From the NCBI GenBank assembly GCA_964351995.1, contig CAYGQE010000006.1:62001-126000 (forward strand): 64,000 nucleotides of DNA, written 5' to 3'. Under the pieces are notes generated by a model that did not search any database, was not told the origin of the DNA, and saw only the letters and a program-made list of their open reading frames with translations. Below, piece after piece: positions 39,701 through 47,529 of this stretch. Positions within the stretch are counted from its first letter, which is position 1. Every line of letters begins with the position of its first letter. The stretch is from SZUA-35 sp964351995 (GTDB taxonomy: Bacteria; Actinomycetota; Acidimicrobiia; Acidimicrobiales; SZUA-35). Made by a program: the position numbers and the translations under genes.

Positions 39701-41790
39701 CAGGCTGCCGCCTCCTTCTGCATGCGACGAATATTCAGGATCATGACGGGGAGCACGGAGAGGAACAAGATGATGGCGAGTGCCGCACCGGTGCCTGTTC
39801 GACTGAACTGGAAGGACTGGTTGATCATGCGGTTGGCCAACACGTCAGTGTCGAAGTTGCCGCCGGTCATGACCTTGACGATGTCGTAGACCTTGGTGAC
39901 TCGAACCACGATGGTCGTGACCACCACGCCGATCGTCGGGGCGATCTGGGGGATCGTGATCCTCCAGAACACTTGGGTGTCATCAGCACCGTCGATCTTG
40001 GCTGCTTCGATGTACTCGGCGGGAACTGCCTTGATGGCGGCGGAGAGAATCACCATCGCGAAGCCGGTCTCGATCCACAGCAGCACGACCATCAACCAGA
40101 AGTTGTTGAAGGGGCCGGTTTCCAAGAAGGTGATGGGCCTCGGGATCACCGTGCCGGTGGCGACACCGTTCTCGTCGGTCAAGATCTCGTAGCCGCCGAT
40201 GCCCTCGACGCCGGTGCGGTAGGCGAGGTAGGCAGGGATCAAGAACGCCAGGCCCCAGCCCACGTTGCCGGCGAGACCGTGCTTGGCGCCCGAGGTTGCT
40301 GCCTTGAACAAGAAGAACGCAGCCATCGCAGCAAAGACCGCCACGAACAACCACTTCGCTGGGAAGTTGAAGATCTCGAAGTCGAGGATGCCAACACCGA
40401 GGTTGGTGAACCGTTCGGCGTCGTAGTCATCGACATCACCGCTGGTCGGCGCGGCACCTGCGGTCTTGGAGCCGAGCCAAGCCCAGATCGAGTTGAGCAC
40501 GCCGGTCTGAGGCTTGCTCTGGTCCTGGCTGCGATACATGAAGCGCCAGATGATCGAGGCACCAACGAACGAGATGGCCATCGGCATGAAGATCAAGCTC
40601 TTGGCGATCTTCTCGCCCTTTGCCCCGTCGGACCAGGCTGCGACCGCCAAGCCCATGCCGGTGGCGAACACGGTGACTGTGACGACCCACCAGAGGTTGT
40701 TGAAGATCGTTCCTCGGAGCACCGAGAAGGCGCCGAACGTGAGGAGGACACCACCGAAGAGTGCGATGAACCCGCTTTGCGGCGACCAGGAACGGGCCCG
40801 GCCCGTTTGCTTGCCTTCGACCATGGCCACGATGAGGCCGATGACGAGGAGCGGCAGGCCGATGAGGAACAATCGGCTGGTGAAGAAATTCGTCCAGTTG
40901 TCGAGATCGAAGTTGTCGGTGTTCCAACCGCCACCGACTCGAACGACACCCGAGTAGTTGTCGCCAGCGACGAAGCCCTCGCCATCATCGTCTCGGAACG
41001 ACAGGATCGCCGTGATGATCGTGGGCAGAATCAGTGTGGCGGAAATGAACAGCAGTGCCGGAGCCATGAAGATCCAGGCTCGGGACTTCTGATCGAGGAC
41101 GGTTCGTGCGTTTGCATCGGGGTGTTGGGTCGAGCCGATGGCGAAACCAATGAGTACTGCGGGAACAACAGCGGAGATCAGTGTCTCGACCAGGGGCCCA
41201 CCACCCAAGTTGGCGGCACCAAAGCTGCCGCAGATCCAGCCGATGGCCACGAACACCGCAAGTGTGGGAAGAAGGTTTTTGCTTCGGAGCGTGGCCCAGG
41301 CAGCACCGAGCAGGCCGAAACCTACGGGCCAACCAATGAGCGGACCCGTCTGCAGCCGCGGCATGTAGGCGGTCTTGAGGGTGAAGCCAACGATGAGACC
41401 AACCGCCAGACCAACGCCGAGGCCGATGACCATTCGTTGTTTGGCTTCGGTCGCTTTCGACAGGGCGTAACCAACGCCAGCGCCAATGGCAGCACCGGGA
41501 ATCGCCCACCACATCAGGGCAACGATGTTGGCAACGAAGTCAGCGGGTTCGCGTTCACTGCCCCAGGTGAGCGCTTCACGAGTCGCTTCCATGCCGCCGG
41601 CATGGGTGAGCAGTTGATTGCCGTGGAGAATCGAGAAGAAGACGAACCCGACGAGGCCGCCAGCCATCGCAGAGAAGCGACTCCAGTTCTTGGTGGTCTG
41701 ATCGAAGACCAGATTCACCCCCACCCACAACGCCGTGAATACGCCCACGGCGATGGCGACGCTCAGCACCGTGATGGCCAGCTTGCCCAT
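39700..41790 (-). CDS. sugar ABC transporter permease (MalF-like) with large N-terminal membrane extension
   Basis: 696 residues, more than twice a normal MalF-type subunit. Residues about 1-235 form an added membrane domain of six or seven glycine-rich helices (about 5-27, 40-56, 84-110, 119-137, 150-190, 201-219). The canonical permease begins near 237 (RAWIFMAPALLFISATLILP) and ends with the EAA loop near 592-616 (AAKIDGADDTQVFWRITIP), but two insertions, around 300-380 and 440-545, add further helices and a soluble loop. ATG 41790 is fixed by AGGGG 4 bases upstream. Function of the extension is unknown; a gating or anchoring role is a guess. Confidence 0.88.
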   Translation of the reverse strand: MGKLAITVLSVAIAVGVFTALWVGVNLVFDQTTKNWSRFSAMAGGLVGFVFFSILHGNQLLTHAGGMEATREALTWGSEREPADFVANIVALMWWAIPGAAIGAGVGYALSKATEAKQRMVIGLGVGLAVGLIVGFTLKTAYMPRLQTGPLIGWPVGFGLLGAAWATLRSKNLLPTLAVFVAIGWICGSFGAANLGGGPLVETLISAVVPAVLIGFAIGSTQHPDANARTVLDQKSRAWIFMAPALLFISATLILPTIITAILSFRDDDGEGFVAGDNYSGVVRVGGGWNTDNFDLDNWTNFFTSRLFLIGLPLLVIGLIVAMVEGKQTGRARSWSPQSGFIALFGGVLLTFGAFSVLRGTIFNNLWWVVTVTVFATGMGLAVAAWSDGAKGEKIAKSLIFMPMAISFVGASIIWRFMYRSQDQSKPQTGVLNSIWAWLGSKTAGAAPTSGDVDDYDAERFTNLGVGILDFEIFNFPAKWLFVAVFAAMAAFFLFKAATSGAKHGLAGNVGWGLAFLIPAYLAYRTGVEGIGGYEILTDENGVATGTVIPRPITFLETGPFNNFWLMVVLLWIETGFAMVILSAAIKAVPAEYIEAAKIDGADDTQVFWRITIPQIAPTIGVVVTTIVVRVTKVYDIVKVMTGGNFDTDVLANRMINQSFQFSRTGTGAALAIILFLSVLPVMILNIRRMQKEAAA

Positions 41791-41891
41791 GTTTCCCCTT
41801 TTGATCTGTCCCTCGGCGGGCGAGTATTCCACGGATACCCAATGGGCGACAGTGGAACGGTCTCACCCGAAAAGGAGCCCTTCACAAAACG

Positions 41892-41925
41892 CGAACAGAC
41901 GCCGGCCGAAGCCGACGCCTGTTCG
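41892..41925 (-). terminator. attenuator hairpin between solute-binding protein and permease genes
   Basis: Arms 41911-41925 and 41892-41906 pair at 13 of 15 positions with a 4-base TTCG loop and are followed on the minus strand by CGTTTTGTG. It lies in the 189-bp gap between the binding-protein gene and the permease genes and should make the binding protein the most abundant product. Confidence 0.72.
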
Positions 41926-41979
41926 TGATCATGTGATCCGCATCAGCTCAACTCACCGTGGTGAGCAGAGCTGGCGGGA

Positions 41980-43398
41980 TCAGGAAGGCCAGGAGGCCTG
42001 GATCTTGTCAGCGGCTTCTTGAGCGGTCTGCTCGCCGTTGATTGCTGCGGTGCCTTCGGTCCAGAAGGTTCCGGCACCAACGTCGGCAGGCATGAGGTCG
42101 GACGCATCGAAGCGAACGGTCTCAGCGCCAACGAGGCTGGCGATCATGCTGGCCTCGAGAGGCGCATAGATCGAGGTGTCGAGTCCCTGAACAGCGGTGA
42201 GGAAACCGGAGAGGTCGCCACCGTTGAGTTCACGCTGGGCGACCTGGCGGGCCGCGGCGTACTCGGGGGTCGCCATGTAGTCCATGATGGCCCAGACTTC
42301 GGGGCGATCCGAGAAGGCAGCGGCGAGGGTGCCGGCACCGAGGACCGGCGCACCGGTGTTGGACGGGAAGTAGAACACGTCAACGGCGTCTTCGGAGCCA
42401 TCGGCGAAGGCTTGGCCTTCATCGAACTGGTTCGAGAAGAACGAAGCCTGACGGTGCATCATGCAGTCGCCGGCAGCGAGTGCCGGAGCGTTTGCACCGA
42501 AGAAGGTCGAGGAGATGGTGCCGCCCGGGGCGAAGACCATGCCGTCGGTGTTGAACAGATCAAGCACGGCCTGCATCTGCGCAACGACACGCTCGTCGTT
42601 GAAGGGGATCTCGTTGGTGACCCACTGGTCGTAGACCTCGACGGGCTCGAAGCGAAGCATCATCTCTTCGACCCAGTCGGTGTACGGCCAACCCGTGGCA
42701 GTGCCGGACTCGATGCCCATGCACAGCGGGGTGTCGCCATTGGCGATCATCTCGCCGGTGAGGGCGACGAACTCGTCAAATGTCGTGGGGATCGTGTAGC
42801 CGCCAGCCTCGAATGCAGCAGGCTGGTACCAGACGAGCGACTTGATGTCGGTCTTGACCGGGATACCGACCTGAGCGCCATCGACGTTGCCGAAGACGGT
42901 CCAGGCGTCACTCCAGTTGGAAGCAGTGGTAGCGGCGACGTCGTCGGGAAGCGGCACGAGGATGCCATCACGAGCGAAGTCGGCAAGCTTGCCGGGCTGC
43001 GGGAAGACCGAGATGTCCGGCGGGGCGCCAGCCTCGACCTGGATGTTGACTTCGGATTCCCAGTCGGCGGAGCCGGTGTAGGTGACCGTGATGCCAAGGG
43101 ATTCGCCGTAGGCGCCGAGGACTTGCTGGATTGCTCCAGCTTCGGGCTCAGAGCGCTCGGGACCGGTGATGTTGACCTCGGTGCCGGAGAGGTCGACTTC
43201 TTCCATCGCCTCTTCTTCTTCTTCCATGGCTTCTTCTTCCATGGCTTCGGTGGTGTCAGAGGACTCTTCCTCGGCGGCAGCCTCGGTGGTGTCGGTCTCT
43301 TCGGCCGTATCTGCTTCATCGTCCCCGCTACACGCTGCTGCCACCATAGAGAAGGCAAACAAGAGTGCAAGCAGAGTCTTCCATTGCGAAAGTCGCAT
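41980..43398 (-). CDS. sugar ABC transporter substrate-binding lipoprotein
   Basis: 472-residue family 1 solute-binding protein. Signal peptide ends MVAAAC (lipidated cysteine about residue 23), followed by an unusually long acidic linker (about 24-68) with EEEAMEEEEEAMEE repeats, then the binding domain starting VNITGPERSEPEAGAI with SVFPQPGKLADFA and GIESGTATGWPYTDWVEEM. Preceded by AAAGG 8 bases before ATG 43398. A LacI-type operator lies about 85 bases upstream. Together with the permeases and the GH13_18 enzyme it suggests import of an alpha-glucosyl disaccharide. Confidence 0.93.
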   Translation of the reverse strand: MRLSQWKTLLALLFAFSMVAAACSGDDEADTAEETDTTEAAAEEESSDTTEAMEEEAMEEEEEAMEEVDLSGTEVNITGPERSEPEAGAIQQVLGAYGESLGITVTYTGSADWESEVNIQVEAGAPPDISVFPQPGKLADFARDGILVPLPDDVAATTASNWSDAWTVFGNVDGAQVGIPVKTDIKSLVWYQPAAFEAGGYTIPTTFDEFVALTGEMIANGDTPLCMGIESGTATGWPYTDWVEEMMLRFEPVEVYDQWVTNEIPFNDERVVAQMQAVLDLFNTDGMVFAPGGTISSTFFGANAPALAAGDCMMHRQASFFSNQFDEGQAFADGSEDAVDVFYFPSNTGAPVLGAGTLAAAFSDRPEVWAIMDYMATPEYAAARQVAQRELNGGDLSGFLTAVQGLDTSIYAPLEASMIASLVGAETVRFDASDLMPADVGAGTFWTEGTAAINGEQTAQEAADKIQASWPS

Positions 43399-43476
43399 TG
43401 GTAACCCTTTCCATCAGTTGAGCCCGGCGAGCCAGGCATTCTCCCCAACATCAGGATTGTCGAACGACGCCCCCGA

Positions 43477-43490
43477 TGTAAGCGCTTACA
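43477..43490. promoter_or_regulatory. LacI/GalR-type operator upstream of the sugar transporter operon
   Basis: TGTAAGCGCTTACA is a perfect 14-bp palindrome with the CG centre typical of LacI/GalR-family sites (it fits the CcpA/MalR-like consensus TGNAANCGNTNNCA). A further half site GTAAGCG lies at 43494-43500. On the minus strand GACAAT about 17 bases downstream could be the -10, so a bound repressor would cover the -35. The regulator gene is not in this window. Confidence 0.75.
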
Positions 43491-43580
43491 GTCGTAAGCG
43501 GTGGCGACGATAGCCCGATGTCACACCTTCTCCGGCGTCGGCCTCGAAATCGTCATAGAGACAGACGCTGGATCGCGGCG

Positions 43581-43991
43581 TCAGACGGCATCTGACCTGG
43601 GGCTTGCTGAAGCCGTCGGTCGCTGCGGCGTCATGTCGCGCCACCGATCGGCCTCGAGGCGAGCTTCTGCCTCGGCGGGAATGGCGAGATAGCTGGCGTT
43701 CCATGAGCGAGTCGACGGGATCGACGAGAGGAACGACCACACGTAGCGCGAGCCGAAGCCGATGATGCCCTGTTCGTACCACTGGCGGACATGGACGATC
43801 TCGTGAGCAAGCAGGAGACTTCGCCCGTCGTTGGCAACGTCGGTGGCCAAGAAGACGTGGCGACCGAGCGTGATGCCGACGTACGAGCCAGGGAGGGCAG
43901 GGATCTCGTAGACCCGCACCCGAGCGGCCAGAGCACGGGGGATGTGGCGATAGCTGTTGAGTTCGATGGGGTTCAGCGGACGGCCGGGCAC
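43581..43991 (-). CDS. DUF4157-like putative zinc metallopeptidase
   Basis: 136-residue protein with LLAHEIVHVRQWYEQG, an HExxH zinc site with H in the third helix turn as in DUF4157 minigluzincin-type domains; the third ligand is probably the glutamate in AIPAEAEARLEADRW. No signal peptide, so either cytosolic or exported by an unseen route. GTG 43991 has TAGCTT 6 bases upstream (leaderless). Divergent from the ABC1 gene. Biological substrate unknown. Confidence 0.72.
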   Translation of the reverse strand: MPGRPLNPIELNSYRHIPRALAARVRVYEIPALPGSYVGITLGRHVFLATDVANDGRSLLLAHEIVHVRQWYEQGIIGFGSRYVWSFLSSIPSTRSWNASYLAIPAEAEARLEADRWRDMTPQRPTASASPRSDAV

Positions 43992-44057
43992 ATGACGAAG
44001 CTAGCCCGAGGCATCTTCGGTGGTGGTGCGATCCGGGTCGCTGCCTACCCTCCGACC

Positions 44058-45575
44058 GTGCCTGATCTTGTGCCAGACCGAACCTCGACCGCCCGTGTGC
44101 TCGTGGCACTTGCAGCTGCGGGTCTCGGGGGCGTGGTGATCGCTCGTTGGTATCCGGTTGCACGGCGGCAGCAACGATCGGCCTCCGGGGGCCCGGTTGC
44201 TGGCGGACGCATGTCGATCCGAAACCTTCGTCTGGTCAGGCTCGGGGCCAAGAGTGGTGGCCGCTACGCAGTTCATCGTGCCCGCCGAACCTTTGCCTCG
44301 GCCGAGCGGGCGGCCACGCTCGACACCGAGTTCGAGCTGAAGACCGCCGCTGATGTTGCCAACGAGCTCGGCAACATGAAGGGCGCCATGATGAAGATCG
44401 GCCAGATGGCCAGCTACATCGACACCGGTCTGCCCGATCATGTGCGCGACACACTGGCCTCCCTCCAGAGCAACGCCCCGCCGATGTCTGGCGAGCTGGC
44501 GGCAGAACAGATCGAACGCGAGCTCGGAAAACATCCATCCGAGATCTTCGCCGAGTGGGACCCTGTCCCGATTGCGTCGGCCTCGATCGGTCAGGTGCAC
44601 CGGGCCATCACCTTTGATGACCGAGCTGTTGCGGTGAAGGTGCAATACCCGGGTGTCGCCGAAGCAGTGTCCGCTGACCTCGGCAACGCCGACTGGCTGT
44701 TCGGGATGTTGGCGTCGATGTTTCCCGGTCTCGAGCCCGGCCCGGTGGTCGCCGAGCTCAAGGAACGATTGGTCGAAGAACTCGACTACGTGGCGGAAGC
44801 ACGCAACCAGCGTTACTACGCCGATTTCTTCGACCGGCATCCATTCATCCACGTACCCCAGGTGCTCGATCAATACTCGACGGGCCGAGTGCTCACCACC
44901 GAACTCGCCATTGGTTCGACCTTCGCCGAGGTGTGCGAGTGGAGTGAAGAGGAGAAGAATCTTGCGGCGGAGACATTGTTCCGCTTCTCGTTCGGTTCGA
45001 TCTACCGACTCCATGCGTTCAACGGCGACCCCCACCCCGGCAACTATCTGTTCAACAAGGGTGGCAAGGTCACGTTCCTCGACTTCGGACTGGTCAAGCG
45101 TTTCGTCCCGACCGAGACCAAGCTCTTCGAGGACCTGATCCAGCTCATGGTGATCGATAGGGATCACGCGGGTTTCCGCAAGGTCGTCGAAGATGCTGGG
45201 CTTCTCGCCGTTGACGCACCGTTCACTGACGAGCAGGTGGAGGAGTACTTCATGTTCTTCTACCGCTACGTCATGACCGACGGCTTGGTCACGATCGATC
45301 AGGAGTATGCGTCGGCTGGTGTCGGCATGTTGTTCGATGCCAGCTCAGAACATGGCGAACTCATGCGGACGCTCAACGTCCCGCCGTCGTTCGTCGTGTT
45401 GCAGCGCATCACGCTTGGACTCATGGGGCTGTTTGCTCGGCTCGAAGCCACGGCCAATTGGCGCAAGGTCGCCGAAGAGTTGTGGCCCTTCGTTTCTGGC
45501 GAGCCATCGACGCCCACCGGCGTGGCGATCGAGGAATGGCGTCAGCAGCGAGGTCAGAGCCGGTTCGGCTTGTAG
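44058..45575 (+). CDS. ABC1/UbiB-family atypical kinase (ADCK/UbiB)
   Basis: 505-residue protein kinase-like protein. An N-terminal helix (about residues 12-30, TARVLVALAAAGLGGVVIA) anchors it in the membrane. Family motifs: KxGQ (MKIGQMASYIDTGLPD), the alanine-rich loop SASIGQV, the nucleotide lysine in VAVKVQYPGV, ExD (ELDYVAEARNQ), catalytic NGDPHPGNYLF and LDFGLVK. Such proteins support quinone or lipid metabolism. GTG 44058 has TACCCT 6 bases upstream, in agreement with a leaderless start. Six bases separate its stop from that of hemH. Confidence 0.9.
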   Translation: MPDLVPDRTSTARVLVALAAAGLGGVVIARWYPVARRQQRSASGGPVAGGRMSIRNLRLVRLGAKSGGRYAVHRARRTFASAERAATLDTEFELKTAADVANELGNMKGAMMKIGQMASYIDTGLPDHVRDTLASLQSNAPPMSGELAAEQIERELGKHPSEIFAEWDPVPIASASIGQVHRAITFDDRAVAVKVQYPGVAEAVSADLGNADWLFGMLASMFPGLEPGPVVAELKERLVEELDYVAEARNQRYYADFFDRHPFIHVPQVLDQYSTGRVLTTELAIGSTFAEVCEWSEEEKNLAAETLFRFSFGSIYRLHAFNGDPHPGNYLFNKGGKVTFLDFGLVKRFVPTETKLFEDLIQLMVIDRDHAGFRKVVEDAGLLAVDAPFTDEQVEEYFMFFYRYVMTDGLVTIDQEYASAGVGMLFDASSEHGELMRTLNVPPSFVVLQRITLGLMGLFARLEATANWRKVAEELWPFVSGEPSTPTGVAIEEWRQQRGQSRFGL

Positions 45576-45577
45576 CT

Positions 45578-45607
45578 CCCTCAGGTGGGTCGCCCCGCAC
45601 CTGAGGG
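45578..45607 (+). terminator. hairpin terminator overlapping the hemH 3' end
   Basis: CCCTCAGGTG (45578-45587) and CACCTGAGGG (45598-45607) pair perfectly. The right part encodes the last residues of ferrochelatase on the other strand, so coding and terminator functions overlap. Confidence 0.7.
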
Positions 45608-46642
45608 GCGGGCGGCAGGAACACAGTGGTTGTCCGGACACATGTCCGGCCACGGCCCACTATCGCCGAGAAAGAGGCGAGGCTTCTCGTTGATCTGTTC
45701 TTCGAGGAGCTCTCTCACCATCGTGACGAAGCGAGGGTGTGCGCCAACCGTCGCCGCCCTGGTCATGCGCATCGACGCGCCCTCGGCGGCCTCGGCCGCT
45801 TGGGTGTCGAGGTCGAACATGACCTCCATGTGGTCACTGACGAACCCGAGGGGAACCACCACCACATCGTCGGTCGAGCGACCGTGCAGATCGTGCAGGT
45901 GGTCGACGATGTCTGGCTCGAGCCAGGGCACCTGCGGGGGCCCGCTGCGGCTCTGCCACACAAGATCCCAATCGTCGGAGGTCCCAGCCAGGCCGCTGAT
46001 GATCGACGCTGCTTCTCGAAGTTGATTTTCGTACTCGCTGGTCGCTGCCATGGAGAGCGGGATCGAATGTGCGGTGAAAACTACTCGAGGTTCGGCGCCA
46101 TGGGCCTGGCGATGAGCGTCGACAGCCCGGGCCAGCTTCTCAGCGGCTGGCTCGCAGAAGCCCGGGTGGTTGTAGAACAGGCGAAGCTTCTGGAGTTCGA
46201 TGTCGGCCCCGGTGACCGCTTCGCCTGCGGCAATCAAGTTCTCGCGGTACTGACGGCATCCCGAGTAGGAACTGAACGCCGAGGTGACGAACACGAAGAC
46301 TTTCGTGATGCCGTCGTCGGCCATTTGCTGCACGGTGTCGTCGAGGTAGGGGGCCCAGTTGCGGTTGCCCCAGTAGACGGGAATCTCGATGTTGTTGGCA
46401 GCAAAATCGGCCTCGATGGCCCACTTCAGCTCACGGTTCTGGGCATTGATCGGAGATACGCCCTCGAATTGGTCGTATTGCTTGGCCACCTCGGCGAGTC
46501 GTTCATCGGGGACGTTGCGGCCCTTGACGACATTGCGCAAGAACGGCAGCACGTCGTCGGGTCCCTCTGGCCCCCCGAAGGACAACAGAAGCAGAGCAGT
46601 GGTGGGCGTGGTCACGGGGTCGACTCCGGGTTCGTGCGTCAT
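45581..46642 (-). CDS. hemH: ferrochelatase (actinobacterial, coproporphyrin type)
   Basis: 353-residue iron chelatase inserting Fe2+ into (copro)porphyrin. Catalytic histidine in VVFTAHSIPLSM, acidic partner in the LGFVSDHMEVMFDLD segment, porphyrin loop SSYSGCRQYREN. The C-terminal PDMCPDNHC plus the earlier SGC cysteine are placed like the [2Fe-2S] ligands of actinobacterial ferrochelatases. CACACT lies 7 bases upstream of ATG 46642. It follows a whiB gene on the same strand with a hairpin between. Confidence 0.92.
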   Translation of the reverse strand: MTHEPGVDPVTTPTTALLLLSFGGPEGPDDVLPFLRNVVKGRNVPDERLAEVAKQYDQFEGVSPINAQNRELKWAIEADFAANNIEIPVYWGNRNWAPYLDDTVQQMADDGITKVFVFVTSAFSSYSGCRQYRENLIAAGEAVTGADIELQKLRLFYNHPGFCEPAAEKLARAVDAHRQAHGAEPRVVFTAHSIPLSMAATSEYENQLREAASIISGLAGTSDDWDLVWQSRSGPPQVPWLEPDIVDHLHDLHGRSTDDVVVVPLGFVSDHMEVMFDLDTQAAEAAEGASMRMTRAATVGAHPRFVTMVRELLEEQINEKPRLFLGDSGPWPDMCPDNHCVPAARPSGAGRPT

Positions 46643-46676
46643 TCCTGGCAGTGTGCCGGTGGATGGACGCGCCTTT

Positions 46677-46702
46677 GCCGGCGCCCGGTGACGGGCGCCG
46701 GC
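46677..46702 (-). terminator. 11-bp perfect hairpin between whiB and hemH
   Basis: GCCGGCGCCCG (46677-46687) and CGGGCGCCGGC (46692-46702) with a 4-base loop, 10 bases past the whiB stop and 35 bases before the hemH start. It would limit read-through from whiB into hemH. Confidence 0.75.
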
Positions 46703-46712
46703 AGGATGGGAT

Positions 46713-47117
46713 TCAGGAAGCGATCAACGCAGATGCGTCGATGTGCTCGATGCTGACGATTTCGACGCTGCTCTGGCTGTTGAGTTCAACGTCGACGGCA
46801 AGTTGTCGGCGAGCGTTATCTCGGGCTTGGATGACCGAGCGGCGACTGGGTGAGCGAGGGGCGTATCCGGCGGCGGCGCGCTCTTCGTCGTTTTCGGCTC
46901 CCCAAAAGCCGTGTTCCCGGTTGAGGCGGGCGGTGCGGCGGCACGGGAGCATCACGGGGCACGAGAGGCAGTAGCTCTTCGCCAGTGCTTCGCGCTCGAC
47001 GCGTCGCTCGGGGCGCTCAGCCGATGGCCCGAAGAACACTTCGGTCAGGCCCTTGCACACTGCCTCGTCTTGCCAACTGAGATCAGTATCTGGGTGGGCG
47101 GTGAACTCGGTATCCAT
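46713..47117 (-). CDS. WhiB family [4Fe-4S] regulator, second copy
   Basis: 134-residue WhiB-like protein. Ligands C21, C50, C53 and C59 (AVCKG and CLSCPVMLPC); the turn reads GFWGAENDEER in place of the usual G[VI]WGG, and an SPSRRSV basic patch and a non-WhiB C-terminal tail of about 40 acidic residues follow. ATG 47117 is set by AAAGGA 7 bases upstream. The promoter carries two TTTAGCACTAA boxes. It sits between a CarH-like gene and ferrochelatase, suggesting control of haem or redox stress genes. Confidence 0.9.
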   Translation of the reverse strand: MDTEFTAHPDTDLSWQDEAVCKGLTEVFFGPSAERPERRVEREALAKSYCLSCPVMLPCRRTARLNREHGFWGAENDEERAAAGYAPRSPSRRSVIQARDNARRQLAVDVELNSQSSVEIVSIEHIDASALIAS

Positions 47118-47148
47118 GACAGGTCCTTTGCGGGCTTCGACGAGTGCG

Positions 47149-47194
47149 TTTAGCACTAAAGGCAGTTTTAGCACTAAGACCGTGAAAAAGGCAA
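47149..47194 (-). promoter_or_regulatory. whiB promoter with two TTTAGCACTAA operator boxes
   Basis: Minus-strand TTGCCT (47189-47194) and TAAAAC (47165-47170) are separated by 18 bases. TTTAGCACTAAA (47149-47160) and TTTAGCACTAAG (47167-47178) are two near-palindromic boxes 18 bases apart, one covering the -10 and spacer, one just downstream of the expected start of transcription. A repressor binding both would block the promoter. Confidence 0.6.
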
Positions 47195-47208
47195 GCAAAA
47201 GTTGACCC

Positions 47209-47529
47209 GTTGTGGCGAAGGACACAACTTTTGGGGGACACCGTGAACGCGTCGGCGCTGTGCGCCTTTGCCGTTCTCAGAGTTCTTCGCTGGCGCTCAG
47301 AACTCGCATCCGGAAGGGGAGACGCAGGAACGTTGGCTGCAGGCTTGTTGTGGGGCTCTTTCAAGGGCGAGTTGAGAGCCCTCGGCGAGCAACTCGGGGT
47401 CCGCCCGAGGCCGCTAAGCCGAGGCGGACAGGTTGAGGACTTCAGCGGATAGGGAGAGCACGCAGTGCGTCAACCCGCTGAATCCAAGGAATAGTCGCGG
47501 CGCGCAGCGCCTATCCGCTATTCCCCTTG
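47209..47529. repeat. intergenic block of nested and alternative inverted repeats
   Basis: Between carH-like and whiB genes no gene is recognisable, but seven stems are: 47209-47214/47223-47228 (then TTTT), 47280-47286/47299-47305, 47353-47359/47375-47381, 47399-47405/47423-47429, 47441-47448/47475-47482 (enclosing GCAC-GCA-GTGC), 47444-47453/47510-47519 and 47488-47494/47518-47524 (enclosing GGCGC-GCA-GCGCC). The fifth and sixth share bases and exclude each other. The last stem includes the carH-like stop codon. Could be a structured RNA or stacked terminators. Confidence 0.6.

Noticed and set aside
39973..41928. 651-codon open frame on the plus strand, antisense to the MalF-like permease
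   Set aside because: Composition (many D, E, R, H, G runs) is what antisense of a G+C-rich membrane protein gives; it has no domain and the permease on the other strand has clear motifs.
47149..47178. CIRCE (HrcA) element, suggested by TTAGCACT words upstream of whiB
   Set aside because: CIRCE needs TTAGCACTC-N9-GAGTGCTAA inverted; here the words are direct repeats of a different near-palindrome.
47210..47452. 80-codon plus-strand frame in the structured intergenic block
   Set aside because: Covers several hairpins, has no homology-like features and no promoter or ribosome site.
47209..47529. Cobalamin riboswitch or housekeeping RNA (RNase P, tmRNA, SRP) in the structured block
   Set aside because: None of the conserved core sequences of these RNAs could be found on either strand.
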